From Solanum dulcamara (lineage: Eukaryota; Streptophyta; Magnoliopsida; Solanales; Solanaceae), in contig NC_077246.1 of the NCBI RefSeq assembly GCF_947179165.1, positions 69,102,421 through 69,166,420 of the forward strand: a stretch of DNA of 64,000 nt, in the 5' to 3' direction. The notes under the pieces were generated by a model. It saw only the letters and a program-made list of their open reading frames with translations. It made no database searches and was not told the origin of the DNA. How positions within the stretch are numbered: the stretch's first letter is position 1; each line of letters opens with the position of its first letter. Made by a program: the position numbers and the translations under genes. This document shows, in pieces, positions 1 through 12,236 of this stretch.

Positions 1-600
1 GGTTGCTCTGGGGAATTATTTCGTAGACATTATTTGGACATTAATTGGTTGATAAATGAAAAATAAAAATCACTAGTTTTGTTATATTTGAAAGATGGTA
101 CTATTTATTTGAAAGTTGTATTTGAAGATGAAAAAATAGTTGAAGTTTTCTTTCCTTTATAATAATCGATTGGCTTATTTTTGAATTTCAATTTGAGCTT
201 AAAGTTGGGCTTCTCCATCTTAAACAAAAGAAATGAACACTCAAACAAACATTCATAATTCTCTATTCCTATACAAGTTCAAGGTAAAGTGAACGTGAGC
301 TAGTACACAACCCAAAATTGAGAGTATTTCCTTACTCTACAAGTACTAGTTTTTACTAAAACCACAACTAGGTTGGTTTAGTGGTTAAAAGGCCCAAGTA
401 TAATAAAAGTTTCAACGTTTCGAATATCCAAAAAATAATTCATCCCAAATGGTGATTGAAAGAGATGCATAGGAGAAAAATAGCTGAGATGTTAATTTAA
501 AACTCGAAATAATGTATTTTACGACAGACTTGAGTTGTTCATCAAGCAAAAGAAACGATGTTGAGCTACATGGAAAAAAAGAACAAAATGAAACAAAGAT
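1..600. other. Intergenic, no gene recognised
   Basis: AT-rich sequence downstream of the eL42 gene. I see no conserved coding region, RNA gene or complete mobile element. The part nearest position 600 is probably the 3' untranslated and polyadenylation region of eL42, which is transcribed leftward. Confidence 0.5.
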
Positions 601-630
601 TAAACGACACCATCTCCCTGAATTCGCCAC

Positions 631-3228
<2,598 letters not shown>

Positions 3229-3295
3229 TGTCGGCGACTTAGTCGGAGCAGGAAGGAGCTGCAGTATAAAACACCTTTGCTTTAATGGCGTCCAG

Positions 3296-3403
3296 AAACC
3301 CTAGAAAATGAGGGAAGATGAAACAAAGCTTTATATAGCTAGGGTTTTAAGATTATTCCCATTATGGGCTCCATTTTAAGCAGCCCATTATAACTTTTGG
3401 GCT
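3296..3403 (-). promoter_or_regulatory. eL42 core promoter with site II and telo-box motifs
   Basis: On the minus strand, upstream of the eL42 start, there is a TATA-like CTATATAAAG (3329-3340) and a telo-box AAAACCCT (3341-3348). Three TGGGCT site II cores lie at 3365-3370, 3382-3387 (opposite orientation) and 3398-3403. A second AAACCCTA occurs on the plus strand at 3296-3303. Site II plus telo-box is the established signature of plant ribosomal protein promoters. The transcription start is not determined. Confidence 0.75.
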
Positions 3404-4553
3404 TAATTAAGCACCAGTTAGCCACACATTGGCTATTTAAACTATAACCATCTCATGTAATTTATTTAGGGAATCGTTCGGTTCCTAGTAAGGAAGTGAA
3501 TCATTCATGTATTAAAATCAACATACAAACATGAAGAGTATAACTAATATATGAATAACAAAGGACGGTGTTTGGTTAATTGTTTATCGCCTCGTATAAC
3601 TAAAATATATATATACATTATGGAGGAATCTATGTTCTATTTATGTAGAGTATAACTAATATATGAATAACAAATTTTTTTTTTTTTGCATAATTCTAAC
3701 TAGCTATCAAATGATTGGTGCAACCATACATGGCAAACTTTAAGTTGCTTCTTATTGGAGCTAATCCTTCTTCTTCTTGTTTTTTTAGACCTTCGAATCT
3801 GAAGTTTGAAGTTTTGCATTGTCAAAAATTAACTTTTACCTTTATTTTTAAAGTTTAAATATTAACATGAGACAGCTAAATGTATTATTTAGGTAGAGTA
3901 TAACTAATATGAGACGGCTAAATTTTTAAATATTTTGTAAATTTTCTTACTATTAACATAATTGTTCTAAAGAGACTATCTATGCATTTTGCCTTCTTGA
4001 TTTGAAAATTTACACAAATGACCTTTTTTGAGTCAGACTATTTAAATTTTAGTTCACTGAAAATACTATCATATTGTGCATATTTGATATTTATCTTGCG
4101 CTAGTTTATTAATTTGGTTGATTGATGACAATTTGTGGTGGTTTTGACAACTAATTGTGATTATCCTGGCAATCATTTGAATCTCAATGCATAATGTGTC
4201 ATATGGTTAATTTGATTTTATGTAAATATCTGATGTGGATAAATATTTAAATAGAATCTTCATTATAATGTATTAATAGAAAGTTTAATCTAATTTAACT
4301 TCAAACGCATTTTATTTGTCAACGGCATATACATGAAAATGCCTTTGATTTCTACTGTCATCTATACTTTTCAACTGTGGGTGTGCATAAATAGGTACTT
4401 AAACTTGTATATAATTGAACAAGTAGACGACACACGCATCCTATGTGGCAATTTGCATCCTAGATGGCGTCCTACGTGTATTATGCTCCTATGACGTGTT
4501 TCTACTTGCTCAACATTATACAAGTTTAAGCATACCTGCTAGTTTGGAGATCT
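3404..4553. other. Intergenic, repeat debris
   Basis: No gene seen. The phrase AGTATAACTAATATATGAAT occurs near 3537 and again near 3648, and a shortened form near 3896, so this is probably an old MITE-like or locally duplicated sequence. The rest is AT-rich. Confidence 0.45.
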
Positions 4554-4562
4554 TAATTTTTA

Positions 4563-4949
4563 GGGAAAAGGGTCATATATGCCCCTAAACTTTGCGAAAA
4601 TGTCTAGATATGCCCTTCGTTTGAAGCTTGGCTCATCCATGCCCTCATCGTCCAATTTTTTGCATATATATACCCCTGTAACCGTTAGTTTCTTTGCTAG
4701 AAATAATCAGTCCCTTTTTCTTTTTTTTTAAAAGGAAAAATGATCATATATGCCTCTAAAGTTTACGAAAATGTCTAGATATACCCTCCATTTGAAGTTT
4801 GGCCTATTCATGTCCTTGCCGTCCAACTTTTTGAATATGTACGTATACCCCTCTAAATGTTATTTATTTTGCTAGAGATGACCAACCTATTTTGTTTTTA
4901 TTAAAATAACATTTGAAATTGCCACGTAACCTATTAATTGCCACATGCC
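4563..4949 (+). repeat. Left terminal inverted repeat, outer part
   Basis: Contains two tandem versions of the same unit, starting near 4563 and near 4733. Each has a GTCATATATGCC-like start and an AAAATGTCTAGATAT core. The reverse complement of both recurs in the right end at about 7300-7686. The repeat is interrupted at 4949 by the LINE and resumes at 6748. Confidence 0.8.
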
Positions 4950-6737
4950 AACAACAACAACAACAACCCAGTGAAATCCCACAACATGGGGTCTGGGGAG
5001 GGTAGAATGTACGCAGACCTTAATCCTACCAAGGTAGGACGGCTGTTTCCTGGAGACTCTCGGCTCAGTAAAAGCATAAATGCATAAAAAATGTTAGATA
5101 AGAATAGAAAATTAAAAGCTTTATGAGAAAAACAACAAACAAATAACGAATAGATAACAAATAAATACAAATAAATAAATACAAATAAATAAATACAAAT
5201 AACAAATAAAGATTAAATAAATAATGAAAGCGTCACAGGTAAAATAGAGTAATCAAAGCATAGAAAGTAATAAATAATAACAGAAATAACAGAAATTAGA
5301 AGTCAAAGCGCAAGAGATCATAATGCACTACTACGCCTATGAATAGAGAAGAATAACGAGACTATGAACTAGCCTTCTACCCTAATGTGGGTCCTCCACA
5401 CCCTCCTATCTAAGGTCATGTCCTCCGTAAGCTGTAACTGCGCCATGTCCTGTCTAATCACCTCTCCCCAATACTTCTTCGGCCTACCCCTACCTCTTTT
5501 GTAACCATCCATGGCCAGCCTCTCACACCTCCGCACTGGGGCATCTGTGTCTCTCCTCTTCACATGTCCATACCATCTCAGTCGCATTTCCCGCATCTTG
5601 TCTTCCACCAAGGCCACTCCTATCTTGTCCCGAATAACCTCATTTCTAATCTTGTCGCTCCTAGTATACCCACACATCTATATAAATATTCTCATTTCAG
5701 CAACTTTCATCTTTTGAACGTGAGATACATTAACTGGCCAACACTCTGCCCCATATAACATAGTCGGTCTAACCACCACTTTGTAGAACTTGCCCTTAAG
5801 TTGTGGTGGCACCTTCTTGTCACATAGCACACTGAAAGCGAGCCTTCATTTCATCCGCACTGCCCCAATACAATGTGTGACATCATCGTCAATCTCCCCG
5901 CTGCCTTGCATGATAGACCCAAGATACTTGCAACTACTTCTCTTTTGGATGGCATGAGCGCCAAGCCTAACTTCAACGCCAACCTCCTAAGGTGTCTTAT
6001 TGAACTTGCACTCTAAGTACTCTGTCTTTGTCCTACTCAGCTTAAACCCTTTAGACTCCAAGGTATGTCTCCAATCCTCCAGCTTAGCGTTAACTCCGCG
6101 GCGAGTCTCATCGATCAGGACTATGTCATCCGCGAAAAACATACACCATGGCACCGCATCTTGAATTTGTCGCATCAATTCATCTATCACCAAGGCAAAT
6201 AAAAAAAGGGCTAAGAGCTGATCCTTGATGCAACCCCATCACCACTGGAAAGTGCTCTGAGTCCCCTCCTACTGTCCTTACCCTGGTTTTGGCTCCCTCG
6301 TACATGTCCTTGATCACCCTAATGTATGCCACAGGTACACCTTTAGCTTTCAAACATGTCCATAGTATTTCTCTTGGGACTTTATCATAAGCCTTTTCTA
6401 GGTCGATGAATACCATATGCAAGTCCCTCTTCCTCTCCCGATGCTGCTCCACCAGTCTCCTCATAAGATGGATGGCTTCTGTAGTTGAGCGTCCCGGCAT
6501 AAATCCAAACTGGTTCTCTGAAATAGACACGTCTCTCCTCACCCTCATCTCTACCACTCTTTCCCACAGTTTCATAGTATGGCTTAGTAGCTTAATACCT
6601 CTATAGTTGTTACAACTCTGGATATCCCCTTTGTTTTTGTATAGATGGATCATTACGCTCGACCTCCATTCTCCGGGCATCGTTGCCGTTTTAAAAATGA
6701 CATTAAATAACCTAGTCAATCACTCCAAACCTACCGA
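4950..6737 (-). mobile_element. 5'-truncated RTE-clade LINE inserted in the left inverted repeat
   Basis: The minus-strand 3' end is a (TTG)n tail, seen as (CAA)n from 4950, which is typical of RTE elements. A perfect 10-bp target duplication, GCCACATGCC, flanks it at 4940-4949 and 6738-6747. Its coding remnant is annotated separately. About 1.8 kb remains of an element normally over 3 kb, so the 5' part (endonuclease) is missing through truncation on insertion. Confidence 0.88.
5369..6719 (-). pseudogene. RTE LINE reverse transcriptase remnant
   Basis: Reverse transcriptase reading on the minus strand. The first block (6719-6180) has [46 protein letters not shown] and HQGSALSP. After a frame break near 6190 the catalytic [14 protein letters not shown] follows (6193-5987). 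A last block (5677-5369) carries the RTE carboxy region with [10 protein letters not shown] and GRGRPKKYW. Frame changes between the three blocks and the missing amino-terminal endonuclease make it non-functional. It would have copied LINE RNA into DNA at the target site. Confidence 0.9.
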
Positions 6738-6824
6738 GCCACATGCCATTTTTATTAAATTCACCCTTTTAATATCTCTCAATTATCCGACCCAAAAAAA
6801 ACCCATCCCTTTTAACCCAAAATC

Positions 6825-7235
6825 AACGCCCTAACTGTGGATCCTCTTCTTCATTTGTCCACTGAAGATTTGTCTTCATCTTCTTCTTTGCCTAATTCCT
6901 CTGTTTCTGCAGATTATCAAGTTGTAGCTGATGCTGCTGTAAACAAATTCAAAAAGTTCATTTCATTACTTGACAAAAACAAAACTGGTCATGCTAGATT
7001 TCAGCGAGGACCAGTTACTTCTCCTCCACCACCAAACCCCCAGTAAAACAAGCTTCAATTACAACCACCCATCAATAATCAAAATACCCAAATTGAAGAA
7101 ACCGAAAAGCATAAGAAAATCTACTATCCGACCCTAATTCAAAGATTGCCTCCGTTACCACATAACCATCTTCAATTAGTGAAAAATGAGTCGATTAAGA
7201 GGAAAGAAGCACCAACAATTAGGGATTTGATTTTG
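6825..7235 (+). pseudogene. Captured fragment of a group IId WRKY transcription factor gene
   Basis: One frame from about 6837 reads [27 protein letters not shown], the conserved segment upstream of the WRKY domain in group IId factors (HARFRRGP family motif). The frame meets one TAA at 7044-7046 and then continues in phase. Downstream it reads QRLPPLPHNHLQLVKN and KRKEAPTI before ending in the inner inverted repeat. No WRKYGQK domain or zinc finger is included, so it cannot encode a DNA-binding factor. It lies exactly between the two inverted repeats, which indicates acquisition by the element. The parental gene is presumably elsewhere in the genome. Confidence 0.78.
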
Positions 7236-7686
7236 GGTTAAAAGGGACGGGTTTTTTGAGTCGGATAATTGAGAGATATTAAAAGGGTGAATTTAATAAA
7301 AAAAGTCATGTGGCAAATAAAGGGTTATGTGGCAATTCCAAATGTCATTTAATAAAAAAGAAATAGGTTAGTTAAAATTTCCAACAAAACACATAACGTT
7401 TAGAGGGATATACATATTCAAAAAGTTGGATGACAAAGGCATGGATAGGCCAAACTTCAAATGGAGGGTATATCTAGACATTTCATAAAGTTTAGGGGCA
7501 TATATGACCCTTTTTCCTTTAAAAAAAAAGAAGAAAAAGGGGTTAGTTATTGCCAGCAAAGCAACTAATGATTACAGGGGTATATATATTCGAAAAGTTA
7601 GACGATGACGACATGGATGAGCCAAACTTCAAACGGAGGATATATCTAGACATTTTCACAAAGTTTAGGGGCATGACCTTTTTCCC
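7233..7686 (-). repeat. Right terminal inverted repeat
   Basis: Reverse complement of the left repeat including its inner portion. The segment TCGGATAATTGAGAGATAT near 7260 mirrors ATATCTCTCAATTATCCGA near 6772. The inner boundary, TTTTGGGTTAAAAGGG, abuts the WRKY fragment. Confidence 0.8.
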
Positions 7687-7934
7687 TAATTTTGATTGAC
7701 TAAGAGGCACTCCTGGTTTGGAGATCTTAACAAGTGCACATGGAAAGCATGGCCTGCTTTGAGCTTTTCTGGTTAAAAAGATCGATAGCGATTCAGATCA
7801 CCTCCCCAAGCCTGCCATTTGGCGAGGTTCAGCCGGATCTTTCTGAAAATAAAAACTGGTTTTGCGCTCTTATGGATCAATCGGTCAACTGTATGAAACT
7901 GACCAATTGTTGTCAACTGGTATCGGTACAACCA

Positions 7935-8060
7935 CGACCGACAACAAGAATATATCCAGTGTAATCTCACAAGTGATACCTGAAAAAGGTAGAGTGCACG
8001 CCGACCTTACCACTACGAGGTAGAGAGGTTTTTGAAATACCCTCGGTTCACTTGAATGAA
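7935..8060 (-). repeat. Degraded RTE/SINE 3' tail
   Basis: The order of motifs, ACAACAAG, CCAGTG, AATCTCACAA, GGTAGAGTGCACGC, GACCTTACC and ACCCTCGG, matches the tail of the LINE at 4950-5070 in the same orientation. It is too diverged to define ends. Confidence 0.6.
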
Positions 8061-8090
8061 TCAAAACCATGTGAATCAAGATATGCAGTG

Positions 8091-8154
8091 AGAATGTCTA
8101 ATATATTAATTATCAATGATCTAGAATGTCTAATATATTAATTATCAATGATCT
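8091..8154. repeat. Perfect 32-bp tandem duplication
   Basis: Two head-to-tail copies, 8091-8122 and 8123-8154, each beginning AGAATGTCTAATATATTAAT and ending ATCAATGATCT, with no differences seen. Confidence 0.95.
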
Positions 8155-8423
8155 TTCCTCCCAGTTACAGATAAATAGACCTATATATGTACTTAACATA
8201 TATAGGATTTGGAAGGTCCATGAAGCAACAAATATTTCTACTACACAGTAATCTTTGCTGTGCTGCAACAGATTTCAACTCTAAGAACAAACTTAACCTT
8301 TTTTTGTGTAAGAAAAAAAGATAAAATTCTAGCAATAAGCAAGCATATATAGTGCTTTACTTCTATAGCTAGTTTTCAGTTTCTAGGTGTTTAGAGGACT
8401 AACAAGATATGCAGAAAGAATGG

Positions 8424-11400
8424 CTAATCAACAGCAGTCTTGCTTTTTCGAGGACCGGTTGGTTTTTGAAGGCTATCAAAGATTGGTTTGGTAATTGCTG
8501 CAGTAGAAATTGCCTGGAAATCTGGCTTCAAATTCCACTTTGATGCTGTCCACAGGGAAGATAACGTGCCACTGTCTGATTCCTGCAAACTCGGTGTACT
8601 TGATGACTTCCTGACACTTGCACTGTCGTTCATAAAAGAATCGTTCAACAGCATAGTGATAGGATTTATGGAACTTGCTTCAGCATCTGGTCCAGAAAGA
8701 GTTCGACTAGCTGACTTAGGTCGCAAAGCCAAACCTTTGCCAGCAGCAGCAGAAAACCCGCCGCCACTGCTGTTATCTTCTTTCAACAGCACTTCTGGGG
8801 TTCGGGAACTAAAATCAGCCTCAGATTTTTGACGCCTTCTAGCCAATTTCTCGAACAATCTATTAGAGCCATTTTCTGCGCTACCTACTCCGTTCTCTGA
8901 CATATCATTAGCTACACTTTTACATTTTCTATGAAGACCGAGTGGTTGATTAGAATGAGAAGTTGACATGACAAATGGTCCATCTTCTAAATAATGTGAT
9001 ACTCCTTTCCGATAGACAGCCATTTCAAAACCTTCATATGCAACTTTCTGATCTGCCGGTTTAGGGCCCTGATAACCTAGTAAAGAGCCCATGGCCGGTG
9101 AAACTCTTGGCTGGGAGGAAGACTTCAATTTCAGGGATTGAAATGAACCAAACACATCAGGGTATCGGTTAGTCGGAGGGATCTGCTCAGAGCTGCTTTG
9201 TCTGTCAAGAAACCAATCACAGTTACCACATAGCTCAGCACAAGTTCTAAAACTTTAGAATATCAAAGATATGGTACTCAAGAAGCCAACGAGACAGAAC
9301 TAAGATACATAAAATAGTCTTGTAGTCGTAGATACTACTCAACATGGACGTTATATCAACTTAGAAGAATTAAGCAATCTTCATTAGACTAGCAGTTCAT
9401 ATGAATACTGTTCCGCAGAAACTAGTGATTCGAGAAATAATATCCTCTTTAGTTTCTCTAATTCATACTAGTGCAAGCTTTACCAAATTCATTCTAATTC
9501 TCAAGAAAAAGCAACCCAGAATATGTATCTGAAAACATATAGAACATGATTTCTGCAACTTCATGAGACCCAACGAATTGTCAGATGATACTAATAATAT
9601 AAGAACCAACTACACGTCAACTTTGTATGAAAATAATTATAGATGATACAAGAAATTCTTCTTGTGGACAATCTTTTCTTTCTTTCAATAAAGTTCTTGT
9701 GGACAAAGAAAAGCTTCTCAGTCTTTTTTTTCTTTTTGACAGGATTTCTAATAATGCTTATTACTCACTCCATTCCATTTTGCATGACATGATACAAAGT
9801 ACGATGGTCAAATTACCTAATTTTCCGGTGTGAATTCTGACATAGAATCTTCAAGTTTTTTGAAATAAACTTAAACATTTCTAAATTACATAAAAAGTAC
9901 AAGTAGTCACAATAGTTATTTTTAAAAGTATTTGAAAAAAATGCGGTTAAAAAAACTCATTTGACTTTAAAAATAGTAATTGTGTCCCATAAAGTGGATC
10001 AGACGGAGTAATATTATCCACAAACCAGATTACACAAACAAATTTATACAGCACAACACAAATTATAATTGCCTTAAACGGAAGTTTCTATTTCCAACAT
10101 ACAACTGAGATCCACCTAATGTAAATGGGCTCATCTGAAGCTTTTCTCCACCAGACCCATATAAAGCTCTTGCCTAAACAAGTCATACTTAAAATATAAG
10201 TGAAAAACGGCTGGCTGGATTCTACTGGTGGCACAAATAAATCACAACAACATGGAATCACAAACTGATATGACTTGTTCCATGTAGTGAAAGATGAATA
10301 AAAAAGATGAGAACATCCAACTAACGAATAAGGAGTAGATTGTGGTTTGCTAGGCGAAATATCTAACTCATGTAAATTTAAAAGGAAAGAAAGCTGAAGA
10401 AGAAAAAGCTCAAACAACATGTAAAGTTATGAAGGCATCTCTAGGTAACTTTGATCAGATCCCACACCATATTAGATCAAAAAGGTAGTTATGCAACTGA
10501 GAGCCATGTGCCCTATAATATAAGCACTATTTTCTGAAAGAGTTGAATGAAGCTCTCAGCAAAGCGAAATATAGAACCAAGTATGGCTTTCATGTCCATA
10601 AGAATAACAAAGGAAAAACGTGCAAACAAGCAACTAAAATAAATCTAACAGAAGATGAAAAGTAAAAAAAAAAAAAAAGATCAACACTTTATCCTCAGAC
10701 TAGTACAAGTAGTACATTAAGATGAAGGCTTTAAAATCAGTATTACAGGAAATGTTGGGAAAGAGACACGGGTATGAAATTCTAAAGAAAAGTTATAGTA
10801 CCCTTGGGAGTCTTGACCATTTGAGACAGCGGGTGATGGTGGATGCCTCCCAGGTAATGGTATTTGAAGTGTCTTTCGAGCAAACATTTGGAGATCCGAA
10901 ACCAGCCCATTCAACTTCTTAATATCAGCAACCTGTCACATTAGACGATTATACCACGTTAAATCCATCATCAACTTGGAGGAAGCGATCCTAGGTGCAA
11001 AATGATAAAGAAATGTTGTTTTGCAATAAAAATAAAGCAAACTAAAGTTCACCATTACATAAAATGCTTGCTTAGCATGTCACCTAACGGATAAGCTGCT
11101 CGGACTCTCCAAAACTGTTGCCACACCGTGTCAGATCCTTCTAAAATGCACTACTTTTGGAGGATCTGACACGTAACCATGGACATTTTTGAAGAGTCCA
11201 GGCAACATAGCCTAACGGAATAAGTTGAAAACTCCTTGAATAAGCACACTATTTATCCTCACATTTGTTTCATAAAATCAGATGGCATTCTCAGAAAACT
11301 TGCAAGTGTGCAAAAACAAAAAAAATGTATTGATGATAGCTGAAGAAAAACTTGGAAGCGTACAAAGAAATTTGTTATAATAGTAGCCAAAAAGATAAGC

Positions 11401-12236
11401 TTCAGCCTTTAAGAGCAGTGGCTGGCTAACCATAGCTCTAGAATCTAGTGTACTGACAGCAGAGTTAAGAACACATGCCAAAACGAGCTCTGCCACTACA
11501 TACCTACAACCACTAAACGATCCACCAGAATTTGATGCTATAGTTAGGTTTGTCACCACAAGGGTCTATTGTACGCAGCCTTCAATATCCAAAAATCTTC
11601 TCTCTTTTTTTATTTGATGAAAATGATTTTTTTTTTGTTACTTGAGCGTAGGATCTTTCGAAAACAGCCTCTCTAACTCAGGTTTGCATACACTATACTT
11701 TCCACTGACCTCATTTGTAAGATTACGCTGGTTATGTTATTGTTGTTATAAGGAAACCGGTATTATTGGCAAACAGGGTGTCTCAACTAACTCAATCAGG
11801 CAGCCTGTTATAATCCACTCAAACAGAAAAACTACGTAAAATCCTATGAACAATGCATCAAATTTGTTCATTCAAAAATCCCAAATCCCTCCATTCTTTC
11901 TATGATCGAAACAAAAGTAAAAACGCAGCACACATGAAACAACATTCCATAAAATACAAATCATCTAATCCAACAACAACTAAGCCTCAGTCCCAAACAA
12001 GTTCGCGTCAGCTATATGAATCATCGTTACTCCATTTCAACTACAAAATACAAATAAAAATACCAAAAAATACCAATATCTTTACCAAAACCAATTTTTT
12101 TTTTTACCTCAACGCCATATCTGATTGCTACACCGGGAAGGGTATCATATTTTGTAACTTGGTGTTGAATATAATTCGATCCTCTTCCGTCGTCGCTGCC
12201 ACCGCTAGACTGCGGCGGAGGTGATGACGTCATCAT
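8424..12236 (-). CDS. Intracellular LysM-domain protein, three exons
   Basis: Exons in order are 12108-12236, 10802-10932 and 8424-9201, giving 345 residues. The LysM fold is split over exons 1 and 2: YIQHQVTKYDTLPGVAIRYG (about residues 22-41) then VADIKKLNGL and DLQMFARKTLQIPLPGRHPP. This matches plant proteins annotated as peptidoglycan-binding LysM domain proteins, with VSPAMGSLLGYQG further on. There is no signal peptide or transmembrane segment, so it is not a cell-surface chitin receptor. The carboxy half is Ser-rich and basic, low complexity (KLARRRQKSEADF, ALRPKSASRTL). The biochemical role of this family is not established. Introns are 1,175 and 1,600 bp, GT-AG. The start is the first of two adjacent ATG codons. 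Confidence 0.88.
9762..10010. mobile_element. MITE in LysM intron 2 (CTCCxTCC-type ends)
   Basis: The left end is TACTCACTCCATTCC and the right end is its approximate complement GGATCAGACGGAGTA, about 249 bp apart, AT-rich inside and without coding capacity. This is the common plant MITE class whose ends read CTCCCTCC/GGAGTA. A TA-type target site is possible but not certain. Confidence 0.6.
11092..11210. mobile_element. 119-bp foldback MITE in LysM intron 1
   Basis: The left end is TAAGCTGCTCGGACTCTCC and the right end GAGTCCAGGCAACATAG, with an inner inverted pair around GGAGGATCTGACACG. A perfect 9-bp duplication, CCTAACGGA, flanks it at 11083-11091 and 11211-11219, indicating a Mutator-class MITE. 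Confidence 0.85.
11649..11751 (+). repeat. RTE/SINE 3' tail fragment in LysM intron 1
   Basis: Reads in plus orientation as the complement of the LINE tail at 4950-5070. It has CAGCCTCTCTAACTC, GGTTTGCATACAC, CACTGACCTCA and ends GTTATTGTTGTTA. Only the 3' tail is preserved. Confidence 0.65.

Larger units (their letters stand above)
4563..7686. mobile_element. Mutator-like element with long inverted repeats carrying a WRKY fragment (Pack-MULE type)
   Basis: The ends are inverted copies. The left starts GGGAAAAGGGTCATATATG and the right ends with its complement. Each end holds two tandem versions of a roughly 170-bp unit (CCCCTAAACTTTGCGAAAATG type), then an AT-rich inner part. Left repeat: 4563-4949 continued after the inserted LINE at 6748 to about 6825. 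Right repeat: about 7233-7686. Flanking sequences TAATTTTTA (4554-4562) and TAATTTTGA (7687-7695) match at 8 of 9 bases, fitting a 9-bp Mutator target duplication. Between the repeats lies a gene fragment, not a transposase, so the element is non-autonomous. Confidence 0.8.
7696..8423. other. Spacer between the Mutator-like element and the LysM gene
   Basis: No gene. It contains a degraded LINE/SINE tail (7935-8060), a perfect 32-bp tandem duplication (8091-8154), and probably the 3' untranslated region of the LysM gene nearest 8423. Confidence 0.5.

Noticed and set aside
8488..8832. 114-codon plus-strand open frame
   Set aside because: It lies wholly inside the last exon of the LysM gene on the other strand, has no family resemblance and follows from the codon composition of that exon.
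11853..12224. 123-codon plus-strand frame over LysM exon 1
   Set aside because: Antisense to the LysM first exon and intron; composition-driven.
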